Below, piece by piece: positions 26,655 through 36,039 of a stretch of DNA of 64,000 nt; the stretch's first letter is position 1, and each line of letters opens with the position of its first letter. Below the pieces are notes generated by a model. The model was not told the DNA's origin. It ran no database searches and worked only from the letters and a program-made list of their open reading frames with translations. Source of the stretch: Planctomycetales bacterium (lineage in GTDB: Bacteria > Planctomycetota > Phycisphaerae > SM23-33). Both the position numbers and the translations under genes were made by a program. Location of the stretch: NCBI GenBank assembly GCA_030612725.1, contig JAUWNJ010000005.1:1-64000 (forward strand), read 5' to 3'.

Positions 26655-29600
26655 TTTTCGCTCGGTGCCCCTTTGGTCAGAGCCTCCTTAGCCAACCTCG
26701 CCGCCCTTGCTTCGGCAACCGTCAGTTTATTACCACCGGTCTTAATGGCATCGGCGCTGCTAAGAGCCGCCTCCAGATGCCATCGCCCCAGGTCACGATT
26801 ACCGGCGTCTGCTTCTATAACGCCCAGGTGGTAATGCACTTCCGGCGAGTTGGGTAGGCCCTTAACGGCCCGTCGGACTTCAAGCAAGGCTTGCTCTTTC
26901 TTGCCCAGAAGGAAGTAAACCCATCCCCTTGTATCGTGAAAAGGCGTGGCTTGCGGAGCGCCCTTGATTGCCTCCTCCGTCCACTGCAATGCTTCTTTGA
27001 GACGGACAGCATCATCTGGATACAGTTGGGTAACAAGGTAGGCCGCATTGTTGCCCGCCACTGGATTCTGCGTTGCCTGCCAAACCTTGCGGTATAGCGA
27101 CAGCGCCTCGGTGAGGCGACCTGCCTTCTCCGTTGCGGTCGCCTGGGCCAGAACCAGAAAATGATTATCCTTGTCGGTTTCTGCTGCCTTGCGGTAAACC
27201 TCCGCCGCCTTTTTATATTCCCCTTCATTCATCAACAGCGAGGCACGAATCATCCTGGCCAGTACGCAATCGGTCGGCCTGAGCGTTTTCAGCAAGACCT
27301 TCATCGTGTCCGGGTCCGACTCGCTTTTGAGGACCAGGGCAACGGCGCACCGGCACTTCGGGCGGGCCTTCAGCACCTCCATCGCCCACGATTTACCGAC
27401 CGGCGCCAGACCCAACTCAGTTGCCACCAACGCCTTCAGCAGTTTTGTCGCCTCAGCGATAGCGGCCTGAGCGTCTTTGCTCGCCAGGGAAACCAATTCA
27501 GCGGCGGCATCCTTGCTGATGTCGCCGGCGCTCTTGTAGTTTTTCAATTCCGTTTCGGCCTGCGACACCTGCCCGGCGGCCATGGCAACAAGCAGCCTGT
27601 AACGAGACGGGATCGCTCTGGACATCGGTCCCTTGACAAGCCGACTATTGATTTGGGAAATTCGACCTGCCCACTTGTGGACCGAAGCCTCATCGTCGTT
27701 CTGCACCGACAAGACCAAACCCAGCATGGCATCATAAAGGTCCGCCTTTTCAACGCTGGGCAGCATTTTGGTAACGACGCTCTTGTTGTCCAGGTTCAAC
27801 AATATGGCCAGTTGCCTCCACGGTGGTACTGGTGCATCCTTGGCTACTCGCAACGCAAGTTTCGAAGCTGCTTCACGATCATCTGCCGCAAGCATGGCCC
27901 GAATAGCAAGATAGACCGCCCCCGCAGGCATAGGCCGGGTTTCCGCATCCGGACCGACAAACGAATGAAAGACCTTCACGGCTTCGGCGGGCTTATCCGC
28001 ATCGAGCAGCACTTTCATCTTCTGTATAAGCACACCGGCATGATCGGGTTCGGCCTTTTCGACCCGATTGAGAATATCAAGTCTTGCTTCGTCCGTTTCT
28101 GCAATTCCCGCCAGTAACTGCTGGGCTGTAACGTATTGTGGGGAATAGACAGAAACGTTTTTCAGTTGCTCTCTGGCGCTGTCCTTCTGCCCCAATCCGA
28201 CAAAAGCCCGTCCCAGGGCAAGTTGTAGTTTCGGAATACCGGTGTGGCCCTGTGCTGCGAGTTTCTGGAAACATTCAATGGATTGGGCATAAAGCCCCCA
28301 CCGTGCAAAAAAGTATCCCTGCTCGTACAACGCCGCCGCCAAACCGGACTCGCCCTGCTTCTCCATCTGTTTCAGCGCTTCAAGGGCCTGGCGAGGCTGC
28401 TGGTTGGCCTCCAAAGCCAAAGCCAGTGTCCTATGCGTTCTGAGGTTCTCGGGCTGGAGACTGATCGCCTTGGCAAGCAACGGAAACATCTCGCTGCTTC
28501 TACCGCCCATCGACAGCACCCTTGCCCGCAGCAGATATGCCCTGGCGTCAATCGGAAACAGGATTTCCAATTGGTTACAGACAGCCAGTGCTTCTTCGAT
28601 TTTATTAAAGCTCGCATAAAGCAAGGCAATGCGTCGAAGGGTGGCAGTATCTTTTTTCTTGACGGCGATCTTAGACAGTTCGGTCAATGCATCACTTGCC
28701 TTGTCTTTCTGTCCCGCCTTGACCAGGACATCAACCTTGGCTCTCGTTGCCAAGTCGTGCCATGCCTCGTTTTTGCTCAAATCGTCCAGTTCGGCAACCG
28801 CTCGCTCGTGTTTCCCGGAAGCCGCCAGCGCCGTTGCGCGGAGCAGGCGGGCACGGTTGCGAATAAATCCGGAAGTCTTTGCCCTGTTTATCAGCCGGGT
28901 GTAAGTCCCGGCGGCGGCATCGAAATTGCGCAGGCGAAAAAATAACCAGCCAATCGACAGATCAATCATGTCTTCCCTTGCGTTGGGGATTAAAGTCAGA
29001 GTTTTTTTCACCTGTTCCGGGTCGAGTTTTCCGGATAGAACTCTGGCGATTCGCAAGTATGTCGGTAGTTGCTTCGGTGTCGCTTCCAATACCTCCGACC
29101 ATTCCTTAAGGCATTTATTTTCCTGCCCCTGGGCCAGATAGGCCTGCCCTAACACAATCCGCATGCCGTGGTCGTGAGGCGCCTTTTTCAATCCGGCAAG
29201 GCAGACTTCCACGCACTGTTCCATCCGACCGTTGTTGAGGTAAATCATTGCCAGAGGCAAACCTGCCCGCTTGGTACCCTGAACCTGCTGAAGCATCTGC
29301 TCTGTGGAGACGGATTTTCCCAGAAGCAGTTCCACCTGAAGACGAAAAAGGTTGGCCTCTACGTTGCTCTTATCAACCTGCTCCAGGACGTTCATGCACT
29401 GTTCCAGATCACCGATGCCGAACATCGCACGCGCCAACGCCAGGCGGTAAACGGTATTTCTCGAATCAATCCGCAGCGCCGCACGGAACTGCTTTATCGC
29501 CTGCATGCGCCGTCCCGTATCAAGGTAGAATTGGCCAAGTTCGAAACAGACGCGAGGCTGCTCGGGATCCCGGGCAAGTTCGTCGAGCAGAATTTTCTCC

Positions 29601-30991
29601 GCCTCGGGTGTTCGTCCGACCTGCACCATCGCCCGAGCAATGGCGAAAAGCCCTTCAGCGGTGTCGGCTTTGCACCCAGCCGCCTTTTGCAAGGCCTGCT
29701 GCGCCTTGGCGCGGTCGGCAAGTAGTTTGTACCTGTCGGTAAGCAGTTTGTACCCATCGGCGATAGCCATCAACATCACGGGTTCCGACAGGTCGTCGGT
29801 AAAGACCTTCTCCAGCGTCTTTCTGGCCAGTTCTGGCTGATCGGTGCGCTTGGCCGATTCAACAAGCAGACTGACAGCAATCGGATCGTCTGGATGCGAC
29901 CGGTAGTAATCTTGTGTCTCGATTAATGCCTGCTTGTAGAATCCGTCTTCCATCAGGGATTTTGCCAGGTACCTGCGGGCAAGGGCATGGTCCGGATTGA
30001 TTTTCGTAACTGTTCGCATGGCCTCGCGAGCCAGTTCTTTCTTGCCAATCGCCGAAGCCGCTTGTGCGTAAGCGAAATGGGCGTCGGCCCAATTAGGATG
30101 ACTCGCTACCAATCCATACAGAATGCTTTCGGCGCCCGTGGCGTCTCCCCTCTTCATCCGCACCCTGGCCTTGATGAAGAGGGCCTGGCTTTGATTTCGA
30201 TTTCCCTTGAGTATCTCCTTACAGAGCCGCTCGGTCGTTTCCAGGTCTCCAAGCATCAGCGCCGCGTTTGCCCGGGCCAGTTTGACTTCCAGTTCATCGG
30301 GATGTTTTTCCAAAAGATCATCCAGAACTTGGCAGAGTTTGTTTAACCGCTTCCGTCGGGAGGTTGTGTCCGTCTCATCGGAGAGGTCATGCAGAGCAAG
30401 CCTCATTGCCGGAATGGGGGGAGGAGACTTCAGCGCCATGATCGCCTTGCGGGCGATGCTTAACGATTCTTCGTTTCCACGCTGAATACATAAATCCACT
30501 AACACCCTTGCGGCAACGGAACGGGAAGCGTCTTCAGTGATAACTTCAAGAAGAGCCACAATAGCCTGATCGGCTGCTGTATTCGATTCGGCAAACTTCG
30601 TTTTGCTCTCTTTCAGCCTGGCGGCTGCCAGTTTGTCGTCGCGAGATGCTTCGGCGGTCTTGGCTTGCTGCTTCCTGATATCACCTATCGTACGATTGGC
30701 AATACTAATTTTATAATAGTTCAGCCCAAGGAACTGTTGCACTTTTATGACGTGTTTCGGGGCGGTTGTCTTGACCTTCTGGAGAATCTCATTTGCCTGA
30801 TTAAATTGCTTTACGGCCTCATCGAGCACGGCGATATCGCTACGAGCCTTCTCACTGACTATTGATTTATTCGCCGGCAGACTATAACTATCTGCCAGTG
30901 TGATAGATATCGAAACTTCCTTAGGGTTCAGCCTGCCGGCTTCGGCCAAGACCTCTCGCGCATCGTCGTATCGTCCAAGACGAATGAAGGC
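26651..30991 (-). CDS. PrsT-like TPR protein, main part (after an in-frame TAG)
   Basis: About 1,446 residues of continuous tetratricopeptide-like repeats, matching the large TPR protein (PrsT type) found in exosortase A loci. The open frame continues without interruption from just after TAG (30992-30994) to TGA at 26651. Its first codons read AFIRLGRYDDAREVLAEAGRLNP, the second half of a TPR unit, so this is not a natural start. A TTG at 30949 is the first in-frame start-like codon. The missing N-terminus is in the same frame upstream (30992-31210). The C-terminal end resembles EGAIKGAPQATPFHDTRGWVYFLLGKKEQALLEVRRAVKGLPNSPEVHYHLG. A role in coordinating EPS export is inferred from family context. 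Confidence 0.85.
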   Translation of the reverse strand, partial: AFIRLGRYDDAREVLAEAGRLNPKEVSISITLADSYSLPANKSIVSEKARSDIAVLDEAVKQFNQANEILQKVKTTAPKHVIKVQQFLGLNYYKISIANRTIGDIRKQQAKTAEASRDDKLAAARLKESKTKFAESNTAADQAIVALLEVITEDASRSVAARVLVDLCIQRGNEESLSIARKAIMALKSPPPIPAMRLALHDLSDETDTTSRRKRLNKLCQVLDDLLEKHPDELEVKLARANAALMLGDLETTERLCKEILKGNRNQSQALFIKARVRMKRGDATGAESILYGLVASHPNWADAHFAYAQAASAIGKKELAREAMRTVTKINPDHALARRYLAKSLMEDGFYKQALIETQDYYRSHPDDPIAVSLLVESAKRTDQPELARKTLEKVFTDDLSEPVMLMAIADGYKLLTDRYKLLADRAKAQQALQKAAGCKADTAEGLFAIARAMVQVGRTPEAEKILLDELARDPEQPRVCFELGQFYLDTGRRMQAIKQFRAALRIDSRNTVYRLALARAMFGIGDLEQCMNVLEQVDKSNVEANLFRLQVELLLGKSVSTEQMLQQVQGTKRAGLPLAMIYLNNGRMEQCVEVCLAGLKKAPHDHGMRIVLGQAYLAQGQENKCLKEWSEVLEATPKQLPTYLRIARVLSGKLDPEQVKKTLTLIPNAREDMIDLSIGWLFFRLRNFDAAAGTYTRLINRAKTSGFIRNRARLLRATALAASGKHERAVAELDDLSKNEAWHDLATRAKVDVLVKAGQKDKASDALTELSKIAVKKKDTATLRRIALLYASFNKIEEALAVCNQLEILFPIDARAYLLRARVLSMGGRSSEMFPLLAKAISLQPENLRTHRTLALALEANQQPRQALEALKQMEKQGESGLAAALYEQGYFFARWGLYAQSIECFQKLAAQGHTGIPKLQLALGRAFVGLGQKDSAREQLKNVSVYSPQYVTAQQLLAGIAETDEARLDILNRVEKAEPDHAGVLIQKMKVLLDADKPAEAVKVFHSFVGPDAETRPMPAGAVYLAIRAMLAADDREAASKLALRVAKDAPVPPWRQLAILLNLDNKSVVTKMLPSVEKADLYDAMLGLVLSVQNDDEASVHKWAGRISQINSRLVKGPMSRAIPSRYRLLVAMAAGQVSQAETELKNYKSAGDISKDAAAELVSLASKDAQAAIAEATKLLKALVATELGLAPVGKSWAMEVLKARPKCRCAVALVLKSESDPDTMKVLLKTLRPTDCVLARMIRASLLMNEGEYKKAAEVYRKAAETDKDNHFLVLAQATATEKAGRLTEALSLYRKVWQATQNPVAGNNAAYLVTQLYPDDAVRLKEALQWTEEAIKGAPQATPFHDTRGWVYFLLGKKEQALLEVRRAVKGLPNSPEVHYHLGVIEADAGNRDLGRWHLEAALSSADAIKTGGNKLTVAEARAARLAKEALTKGAPSEK

Positions 30992-31210
30992 CTACGCTTT
31001 GACGTGGTAGCCCCGCCAGTCATCCGGATACTTCGAAATATATGTCTCTGCCAGGTCCACAGCCTTATCGAACTTATCGGCCTGAATTGCCAACTCCGCC
31101 CGCGCAAGCAATTTCAGGCCGCTGCTTCGACGCAAATACAACCACGTACCGCCAGTCAACCCGCCAAGAATGCCCACAATGATCAGGATTATGATAATGC
31201 GTCGCTTCAT
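30992..31210 (-). pseudogene. N-terminal segment of the PrsT-like TPR gene, ended by in-frame TAG
   Basis: Encodes 72 residues: MKRR, a membrane helix (IIIILIIVGILGGLTGGTWLYL) and the first TPR pair (ELAIQADKFDKAVDLAETYISKYPDD), ending WRGYHVKA before TAG (plus-strand CTA at 30992-30994). The start has a good AAGGAG site 9 bases upstream. The same frame continues past the stop as AFIRLGRYDDA, completing a consensus TPR unit in which the stop sits at a variable position. The whole gene would be 26651-31210. Explanations are a recent nonsense mutation (for example CAG to TAG), a sequencing error or readthrough. Confidence 0.8.
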
Positions 31211-31270
31211 TTCCGCTTTCTCCTTAAGATGCTATTTTGTTTAGCAGTAACGTATTGTATTTTCCCGATT

Positions 31271-32923
31271 CTACGGAAGTCCCCTGTCCAGATATGGAAC
31301 AGCGGAGCGAATCAACTGCACGCACCTTCCTCTGGCGTCGGATAAGTTTCCTGTTACAGGTGTGGAAACCTGAATCAGTGCGCCGCTGGCGTTTCGATCC
31401 AGGAATCCGTTGACGAAAATTACAAACTGCTGGGTCCAGAAACTGGCGGTGTATCTGCCGCCACACTTGTAAGTATAGAGGAAATATTTCCGCCCGCGCC
31501 CGGACTGCACAACCAGTTCCCGACAAGAGACGTTACCCCGACCTTCCACATTGCTCACAACGACGCCTCCCTTGGCCACAATATCGTTACCGCCGCCTTC
31601 GAGGCATAAATCCGGAGGGTGAGTGCCCTTTCGGTTGTCCTGGCTGAAAATCACACAGATGTCTATCCAGTTCATACTGACGGGATCGTACCGCCTGTAC
31701 AGGTAATCGCGTGTTTCCAGTATCGTCAGGGTACGATCGTCGAGTTCGAGTTCGTAACTTTTCAGGTCCCTGCCGGCGACGTTCAGCACCGCCGGTAAGG
31801 CCTTTTGGGCTACCTGCTTGTTCCAGATGGGAGGAAGCGACATGTTCAGCCACCATGCACCCACCGCCGAAAGCAGAATCAGTACCACCGCCGTTCGCCC
31901 CCACTTTCCGCCAGCGGCCCCTACCAGCCGCGACCACTGACCCTCATCGTCGGAAGTGCGACGTGCATCATGAAAAAGAGGGAGAATCTCGGCGGGTCGG
32001 CCGACCGCCTTGCGAGCCCACAGAATCAAACGCTCCAGGCCGAACATCATAAGGAACGCCAGAACAAAGATCAGCACCCCTGAAAAGTCATGAAAAACCC
32101 CGGTCGCCGTCTTTACGTCCCAGATATCCGCTATAAGAATCAGGCTCACTATTCGAAGCGAATTGGCCGCCACAGCCACCGGAATCGCCAGCATAAACAG
32201 AATCACCCGCCATCCCCCGCGAAGTCGGCAGACATACGCGTAGATAGCGCCGAAAGCCAGCAGGCTTATCAGTGTTCGCAGACCGTTACAAACGTTGGCG
32301 ATAACGAGGGTCTTTCCGCCCTCAAGAATCACCTGGTTGCCCATGTCCCCCATGCGCTCCGCGATCACCCCAATGGCATTGACTGCTGCAACACCTCCGG
32401 CTGCGGCGTAGTTCCTCAGCGTGAAATTAAGACTGGTAATAGTTACGTCCGGAAGCGGGACCATGAATACCAGCAGCGCAATCGGGAACCACAGCCTCCT
32501 GAGCGCCCGTCCGCCCCACAGCAGCAGAACCACTCCCGCCAGCACGCCGATGAACGCAAAACCGCTGACAAAATTCACACGCGCCCTGCACGCCATCATG
32601 TGCAGCAACAGAGAAAATACCAACACAATCAAACCGCTCCGGCACCGGGGACGAACAGGGATGCTTGCATGCCGAATCAGAAGCAGAACAATCAACAGGC
32701 TCACCAGCGGTATCAGTGGGCCATGGGTGTAGTAACTCTCCCCCTCAACGAACCGGTCGTAAAGACTCAGGTCGGTGCTATGCCACGCGGGGAACCATCG
32801 AAGCCACATTTCTGCGAAGTTATGGCCGAACGCAACCGTAAGCCCTGCTGCAAGCAGAACCCACGTCCCGATTGTTACCCATGAATGCCGCGTTGGCTTT
32901 GCAATAAGTTCTGGTGCAGTCAT
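31271..32923 (-). CDS. exosortase fused to an EpsI domain
   Basis: A 550-residue membrane protein. Residues about 15-300 are an exosortase, a membrane cysteine protease/transpeptidase that processes PEP-CTERM proteins. The catalytic residues are Cys212 in ANVCNGLRTLISLLAFG, Arg257 in AIPVAVAANSLRIVSLI and His278 in GVFHDFSGVLIFVLAF; an early YYTHGPLIPLVSLLI is also typical. A linker and one more membrane helix (VVLILLSAVGAWWL) lead to an EpsI domain (about 365-550) with HPPDLCLEGGG. EpsI is a separate gene in many proteobacterial EPS loci; fusion occurs in other lineages. No good ribosome site precedes the ATG. A sigma70-type promoter lies about 125 bases upstream. Confidence 0.95.
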   Translation of the reverse strand: MTAPELIAKPTRHSWVTIGTWVLLAAGLTVAFGHNFAEMWLRWFPAWHSTDLSLYDRFVEGESYYTHGPLIPLVSLLIVLLLIRHASIPVRPRCRSGLIVLVFSLLLHMMACRARVNFVSGFAFIGVLAGVVLLLWGGRALRRLWFPIALLVFMVPLPDVTITSLNFTLRNYAAAGGVAAVNAIGVIAERMGDMGNQVILEGGKTLVIANVCNGLRTLISLLAFGAIYAYVCRLRGGWRVILFMLAIPVAVAANSLRIVSLILIADIWDVKTATGVFHDFSGVLIFVLAFLMMFGLERLILWARKAVGRPAEILPLFHDARRTSDDEGQWSRLVGAAGGKWGRTAVVLILLSAVGAWWLNMSLPPIWNKQVAQKALPAVLNVAGRDLKSYELELDDRTLTILETRDYLYRRYDPVSMNWIDICVIFSQDNRKGTHPPDLCLEGGGNDIVAKGGVVVSNVEGRGNVSCRELVVQSGRGRKYFLYTYKCGGRYTASFWTQQFVIFVNGFLDRNASGALIQVSTPVTGNLSDARGRCVQLIRSAVPYLDRGLP

Positions 32924-33045
32924 AGGAGGAGACCTTATCTATTTTTCCCGCCCGGCCTGTTTCGAAACCTGGTTCTCTGACCCCGTGGCTCATTGTGCTG
33001 CGTTCGCTTGAAAATCCGATGCAGCATCACCTCATGTAATTCCAT

Positions 33046-33074
33046 ATTCTACACGCATTTGGCGTATTTGACAA
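33046..33074 (-). promoter_or_regulatory. sigma70-type promoter of the exosortase operon
   Basis: On the minus strand TTGTCA (33074-33069) and TAGAAT (33051-33046) are separated by 17 bases, upstream of the exosortase-EpsI start at 32923. This would drive exosortase, the PrsT-like gene and the deacetylase as one transcript with a leader of about 115 bases. Confidence 0.65.
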
Positions 33075-33162
33075 CTGCGATAATTCTCATAATTGAATCC
33101 GGGAAGTGCTTCAGACATCCTAATCCCCTGAATGATCTGTAATCTCACGATGCCGGTCAGGA

Positions 33163-34539
33163 CTATCGCGCATCGTCCAGCCCCATCGCCATTGAACGAT
33201 CACGCGCCACTTGGGAAATCACATGTCTGAACTTACCCGAAGGATCCTGAGCAATTTCGGAGACCTGTTCAACATCTACCCGCACTTCAGCGCCCATCCG
33301 ATCAGTAATACCGCCTTGAATCCGTTCCAGGCCATCCGCCGGAAAACCATCATCGAGTACAACCCGCACACGGATAGAATCCACGTCTTCCTGTATGATC
33401 TGATATTGCCGGACGCCTGGGATATCACGAATCACGTAGATTAAGGCCAAACCGTGTATCCACCGACCATCCGGCGCGACGACGAAGTCCGTGGTCCGGC
33501 CCTTGACCACTTTCATAACCTCCAGTCCCCGTCCGCAAGGGCACGTTTCGTCAGAAGGCTGACCAATGTCGCCTGTCCGATAACGAATAAACGGCATGGC
33601 GTAATTGTCCAGGTGTGTAATGACAATCTCGCCGTCCTGCCCCGGTCCGACGGGCTTGCCATCCTTGATGAATTCGACAATCACATTTTCGCTGGTGATG
33701 TGCATTCGACCTTCGGGGCATTCATGTGCAATAAACCCGCCCTCCCTGCTACCATAACCGTTGACCACAGGCACACCACCCAATGCCTCCGAGATAATCT
33801 CCTTTTGGTGATCGTAGAGCACCTCCGCCGTGGAAAACACCACCTGCACCGGCAGGTCAGTCAGGTCCAGACCCACGCGCCTTGCCAATTGACACATCAG
33901 GCTTATGCTACTGGGGTATCCGAACAGGCATTTCGGCCCGAATCGTCGTAATCGCTCCACAAACCAGCCAACCGATTGTTCCGACAGATCAAAGGCCGAC
34001 AGGAGCAATTCGTTCGTAATCCAGTCGCGGATATTTTTGATGCGGTCTTGCTTACTCAGTTCAACCGGCGAGCCCCAGATATATGCCTCCTTCTCTCCTG
34101 GCCTGACACCCCACCACTGATGCGTTCTCATCCGGGCGGCTTTGTCGTAAGCCTGGCGACGTTTGTCAAAGTAGAAGATCAACGGTTCGCCGGACGATCC
34201 GCCGGTGTTGTAACGTATCGGACCTCCGGGAACGCTTCGATTTACCAATTTTTCTCGATGAGAAGAAACAGTCGCCTTATCCAGAAGGGGTAATTGCTGC
34301 AAATCCTCCAGCGCCCCCGGCTGCCAAGTGCGGTCCACACCGGCCAAGTCGGCATAGGCGTCCGTCTGATTCAGCGCCGCGGAAACCAGGTCGCACAGTT
34401 TCGCCAGTTGCAATTTGCGCAGTTGTTCACCGGGAAACCACTGACTCCGCTGAAGATCGCGGTAGTATCGAAACGTCTTCCGCCTCATCAGGCACTCGTG
34501 AAGCGGCAGCAGGATTTTTCTGGCAACGACAGGCCACAC
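33163..34539 (-). CDS. CapK/PaaK-like adenylate-forming ligase
   Basis: A 458-residue enzyme of the phenylacetate-CoA ligase (PaaK/CapK) branch of the adenylate-forming superfamily. RYNTGGSSGEPLIFYFDK (about 107-125) is the ATP-binding loop; VVNGYGSREGGFIAHEC and MPFIRYRTGDIGQP are the A5 and A7-like motifs, and HGLALIYVIRDIPGVRQYQIIQ belongs to the C-terminal domain. CapK-type enzymes are common in capsule and EPS loci, where they are presumed to activate an acyl or aromatic acid for decoration of the polysaccharide; the substrate is unknown. The start is GTG with AAAGGA upstream. It is the last gene of the glycosyltransferase block, 12 bases after the GT39 gene. Confidence 0.88.
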   Translation of the reverse strand: MWPVVARKILLPLHECLMRRKTFRYYRDLQRSQWFPGEQLRKLQLAKLCDLVSAALNQTDAYADLAGVDRTWQPGALEDLQQLPLLDKATVSSHREKLVNRSVPGGPIRYNTGGSSGEPLIFYFDKRRQAYDKAARMRTHQWWGVRPGEKEAYIWGSPVELSKQDRIKNIRDWITNELLLSAFDLSEQSVGWFVERLRRFGPKCLFGYPSSISLMCQLARRVGLDLTDLPVQVVFSTAEVLYDHQKEIISEALGGVPVVNGYGSREGGFIAHECPEGRMHITSENVIVEFIKDGKPVGPGQDGEIVITHLDNYAMPFIRYRTGDIGQPSDETCPCGRGLEVMKVVKGRTTDFVVAPDGRWIHGLALIYVIRDIPGVRQYQIIQEDVDSIRVRVVLDDGFPADGLERIQGGITDRMGAEVRVDVEQVSEIAQDPSGKFRHVISQVARDRSMAMGLDDAR

Positions 34540-34550
34540 GCCTTTTTCCT

Positions 34551-35999
34551 TTATGAAGTTTCCCGTTCAGGCCGAAGCGGCTGCGTCGAATACCCCGCCC
34601 GGCGGACCAGGATTCCACCGACTAATATAATCATGAACGGCAGCACAGGTAAATGATGCTGGCCGTGGGCCTGGCAGACCAGGTGCAACCCCCAAATGTA
34701 CACAATAGGCGCCAGGCAGGTCAGGCCTATCACAGAGCCGAAGACCTCGCGGCGGAACAGGAACAGCCCCAAAACCCACACCAGCACCATCGCAATGTAG
34801 AAAATCTGCACAATGCCGCGCACCGCGTTCATGACGTTATCTGAAACCTTGTCATACAGATTGTTGCTGACGAAACTCGAATCCGTCCCCCAAAGCCAGC
34901 CAACTCGATAAGCCACGAGTTTCATGAAAGAAGCCGGATTGCTCTTGATCCAGTCGAGCGCTTCTCGAATTTGGCGCTTGTTCACCTCGACTTCATCCTT
35001 CTCTCCCGGTTTGGGTTTAATCATCATTTCCCGCCCGTCGGCATCGGGATTGTTGGCCGTCAGGAGTACCGTGCCGAAGTTGGTGGAGATGAATACGAAT
35101 TTTCCCATGGCGCGGTAGTTTCGGATAGTCCAGGGAGCGATCGCTGCGAGCATGAAGACCGTAATGATGGCTGTTTTCTTTATCGCCTGCACGAACGGCG
35201 AGCGGGTAGCCAGATAGATCACGAAGGCGACGATGGGAAACAACTGGCAGATGGGTTTGACCAGGCAGGAAAAGCCCAGCACCAGCCCGTACAAGGCCAA
35301 ATAACGCCATCTGTGCGTTCCGGGCGGGCGGACAAAGAACATATAAGTCATCAGCAGTAGCAGCGTTCCCAACAACAAGTCGTATTCGACGTTTCCATAG
35401 AACAGCCAGGACGGCAGGATACACAACAGCAGGCCCGCCAGGCGTCCGGCAGACTCGCCGAAGGCCATGCTTCCCAGGCGGTACACAAGCCAGCAGGCCA
35501 ACGTTACCATAAGCGAGACATAAAGGATTGTCGCCAGCGACGAACTGCCAAGAAGGAGTTTGACCGTCGTGCCCACAAAATGGTCGCCGGGAGGGTACAT
35601 CGCGGATTTGTCCTTGCCGAAGAATTCCCAACTACCGTACACGTCCGGCGCCTTGACGCCTGGGAGGGCGTCGATGATACGCAGCACGCCGAAATGCAGG
35701 ACAAACGACAGGATCAGCAGGCAAAAGACGTACCTGCGGCGGTCCATCCCCGCCAGGCTGTTGATAACCCGGCGCAATCCGCCCCGCCAGGCGAAAACCC
35801 CCACGCCCAAACCGAATCCGAGAGCAATTGCAAGGTACCCCAACCAGGGAGAAACCGTTCCTACAAAGTGCCGATGCAGCATCGGATAGCCCAGGATGCC
35901 CAGGATAATCACTACACCGGCCAATTGCCCCAATCGTTGCAGAAAACCCGCGAACCAATGCGTTTTCTTCGTATCAGCCTGTTCCAGGTTTGTATTCAT
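34551..35999 (-). CDS. GT39-type membrane glycosyltransferase
   Basis: A 482-residue protein with roughly 11-12 membrane helices. The segment DVYGSWEFFGKDKSAMYPPGDHFVGTTVKLLLG and the following hydrophobic layout match the ArnT/PMT (GT39) superfamily, which transfers sugars from polyprenyl-phosphate donors on the outer face of the inner membrane. It may add a sugar to a lipid-linked EPS unit or a secreted protein. The classical acidic pair in the first periplasmic loop is likely the DVYGSWE region. AAGGAG precedes the ATG. The GT2 gene two genes upstream could supply its polyprenyl-linked sugar. Confidence 0.8.
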   Translation of the reverse strand: MNTNLEQADTKKTHWFAGFLQRLGQLAGVVIILGILGYPMLHRHFVGTVSPWLGYLAIALGFGLGVGVFAWRGGLRRVINSLAGMDRRRYVFCLLILSFVLHFGVLRIIDALPGVKAPDVYGSWEFFGKDKSAMYPPGDHFVGTTVKLLLGSSSLATILYVSLMVTLACWLVYRLGSMAFGESAGRLAGLLLCILPSWLFYGNVEYDLLLGTLLLLMTYMFFVRPPGTHRWRYLALYGLVLGFSCLVKPICQLFPIVAFVIYLATRSPFVQAIKKTAIITVFMLAAIAPWTIRNYRAMGKFVFISTNFGTVLLTANNPDADGREMMIKPKPGEKDEVEVNKRQIREALDWIKSNPASFMKLVAYRVGWLWGTDSSFVSNNLYDKVSDNVMNAVRGIVQIFYIAMVLVWVLGLFLFRREVFGSVIGLTCLAPIVYIWGLHLVCQAHGQHHLPVLPFMIILVGGILVRRAGYSTQPLRPERETS

Positions 36000-36039
36000 T
36001 GCTGCCGACTCCTTCTATTTATAGTACTTGTTGGTTCGT

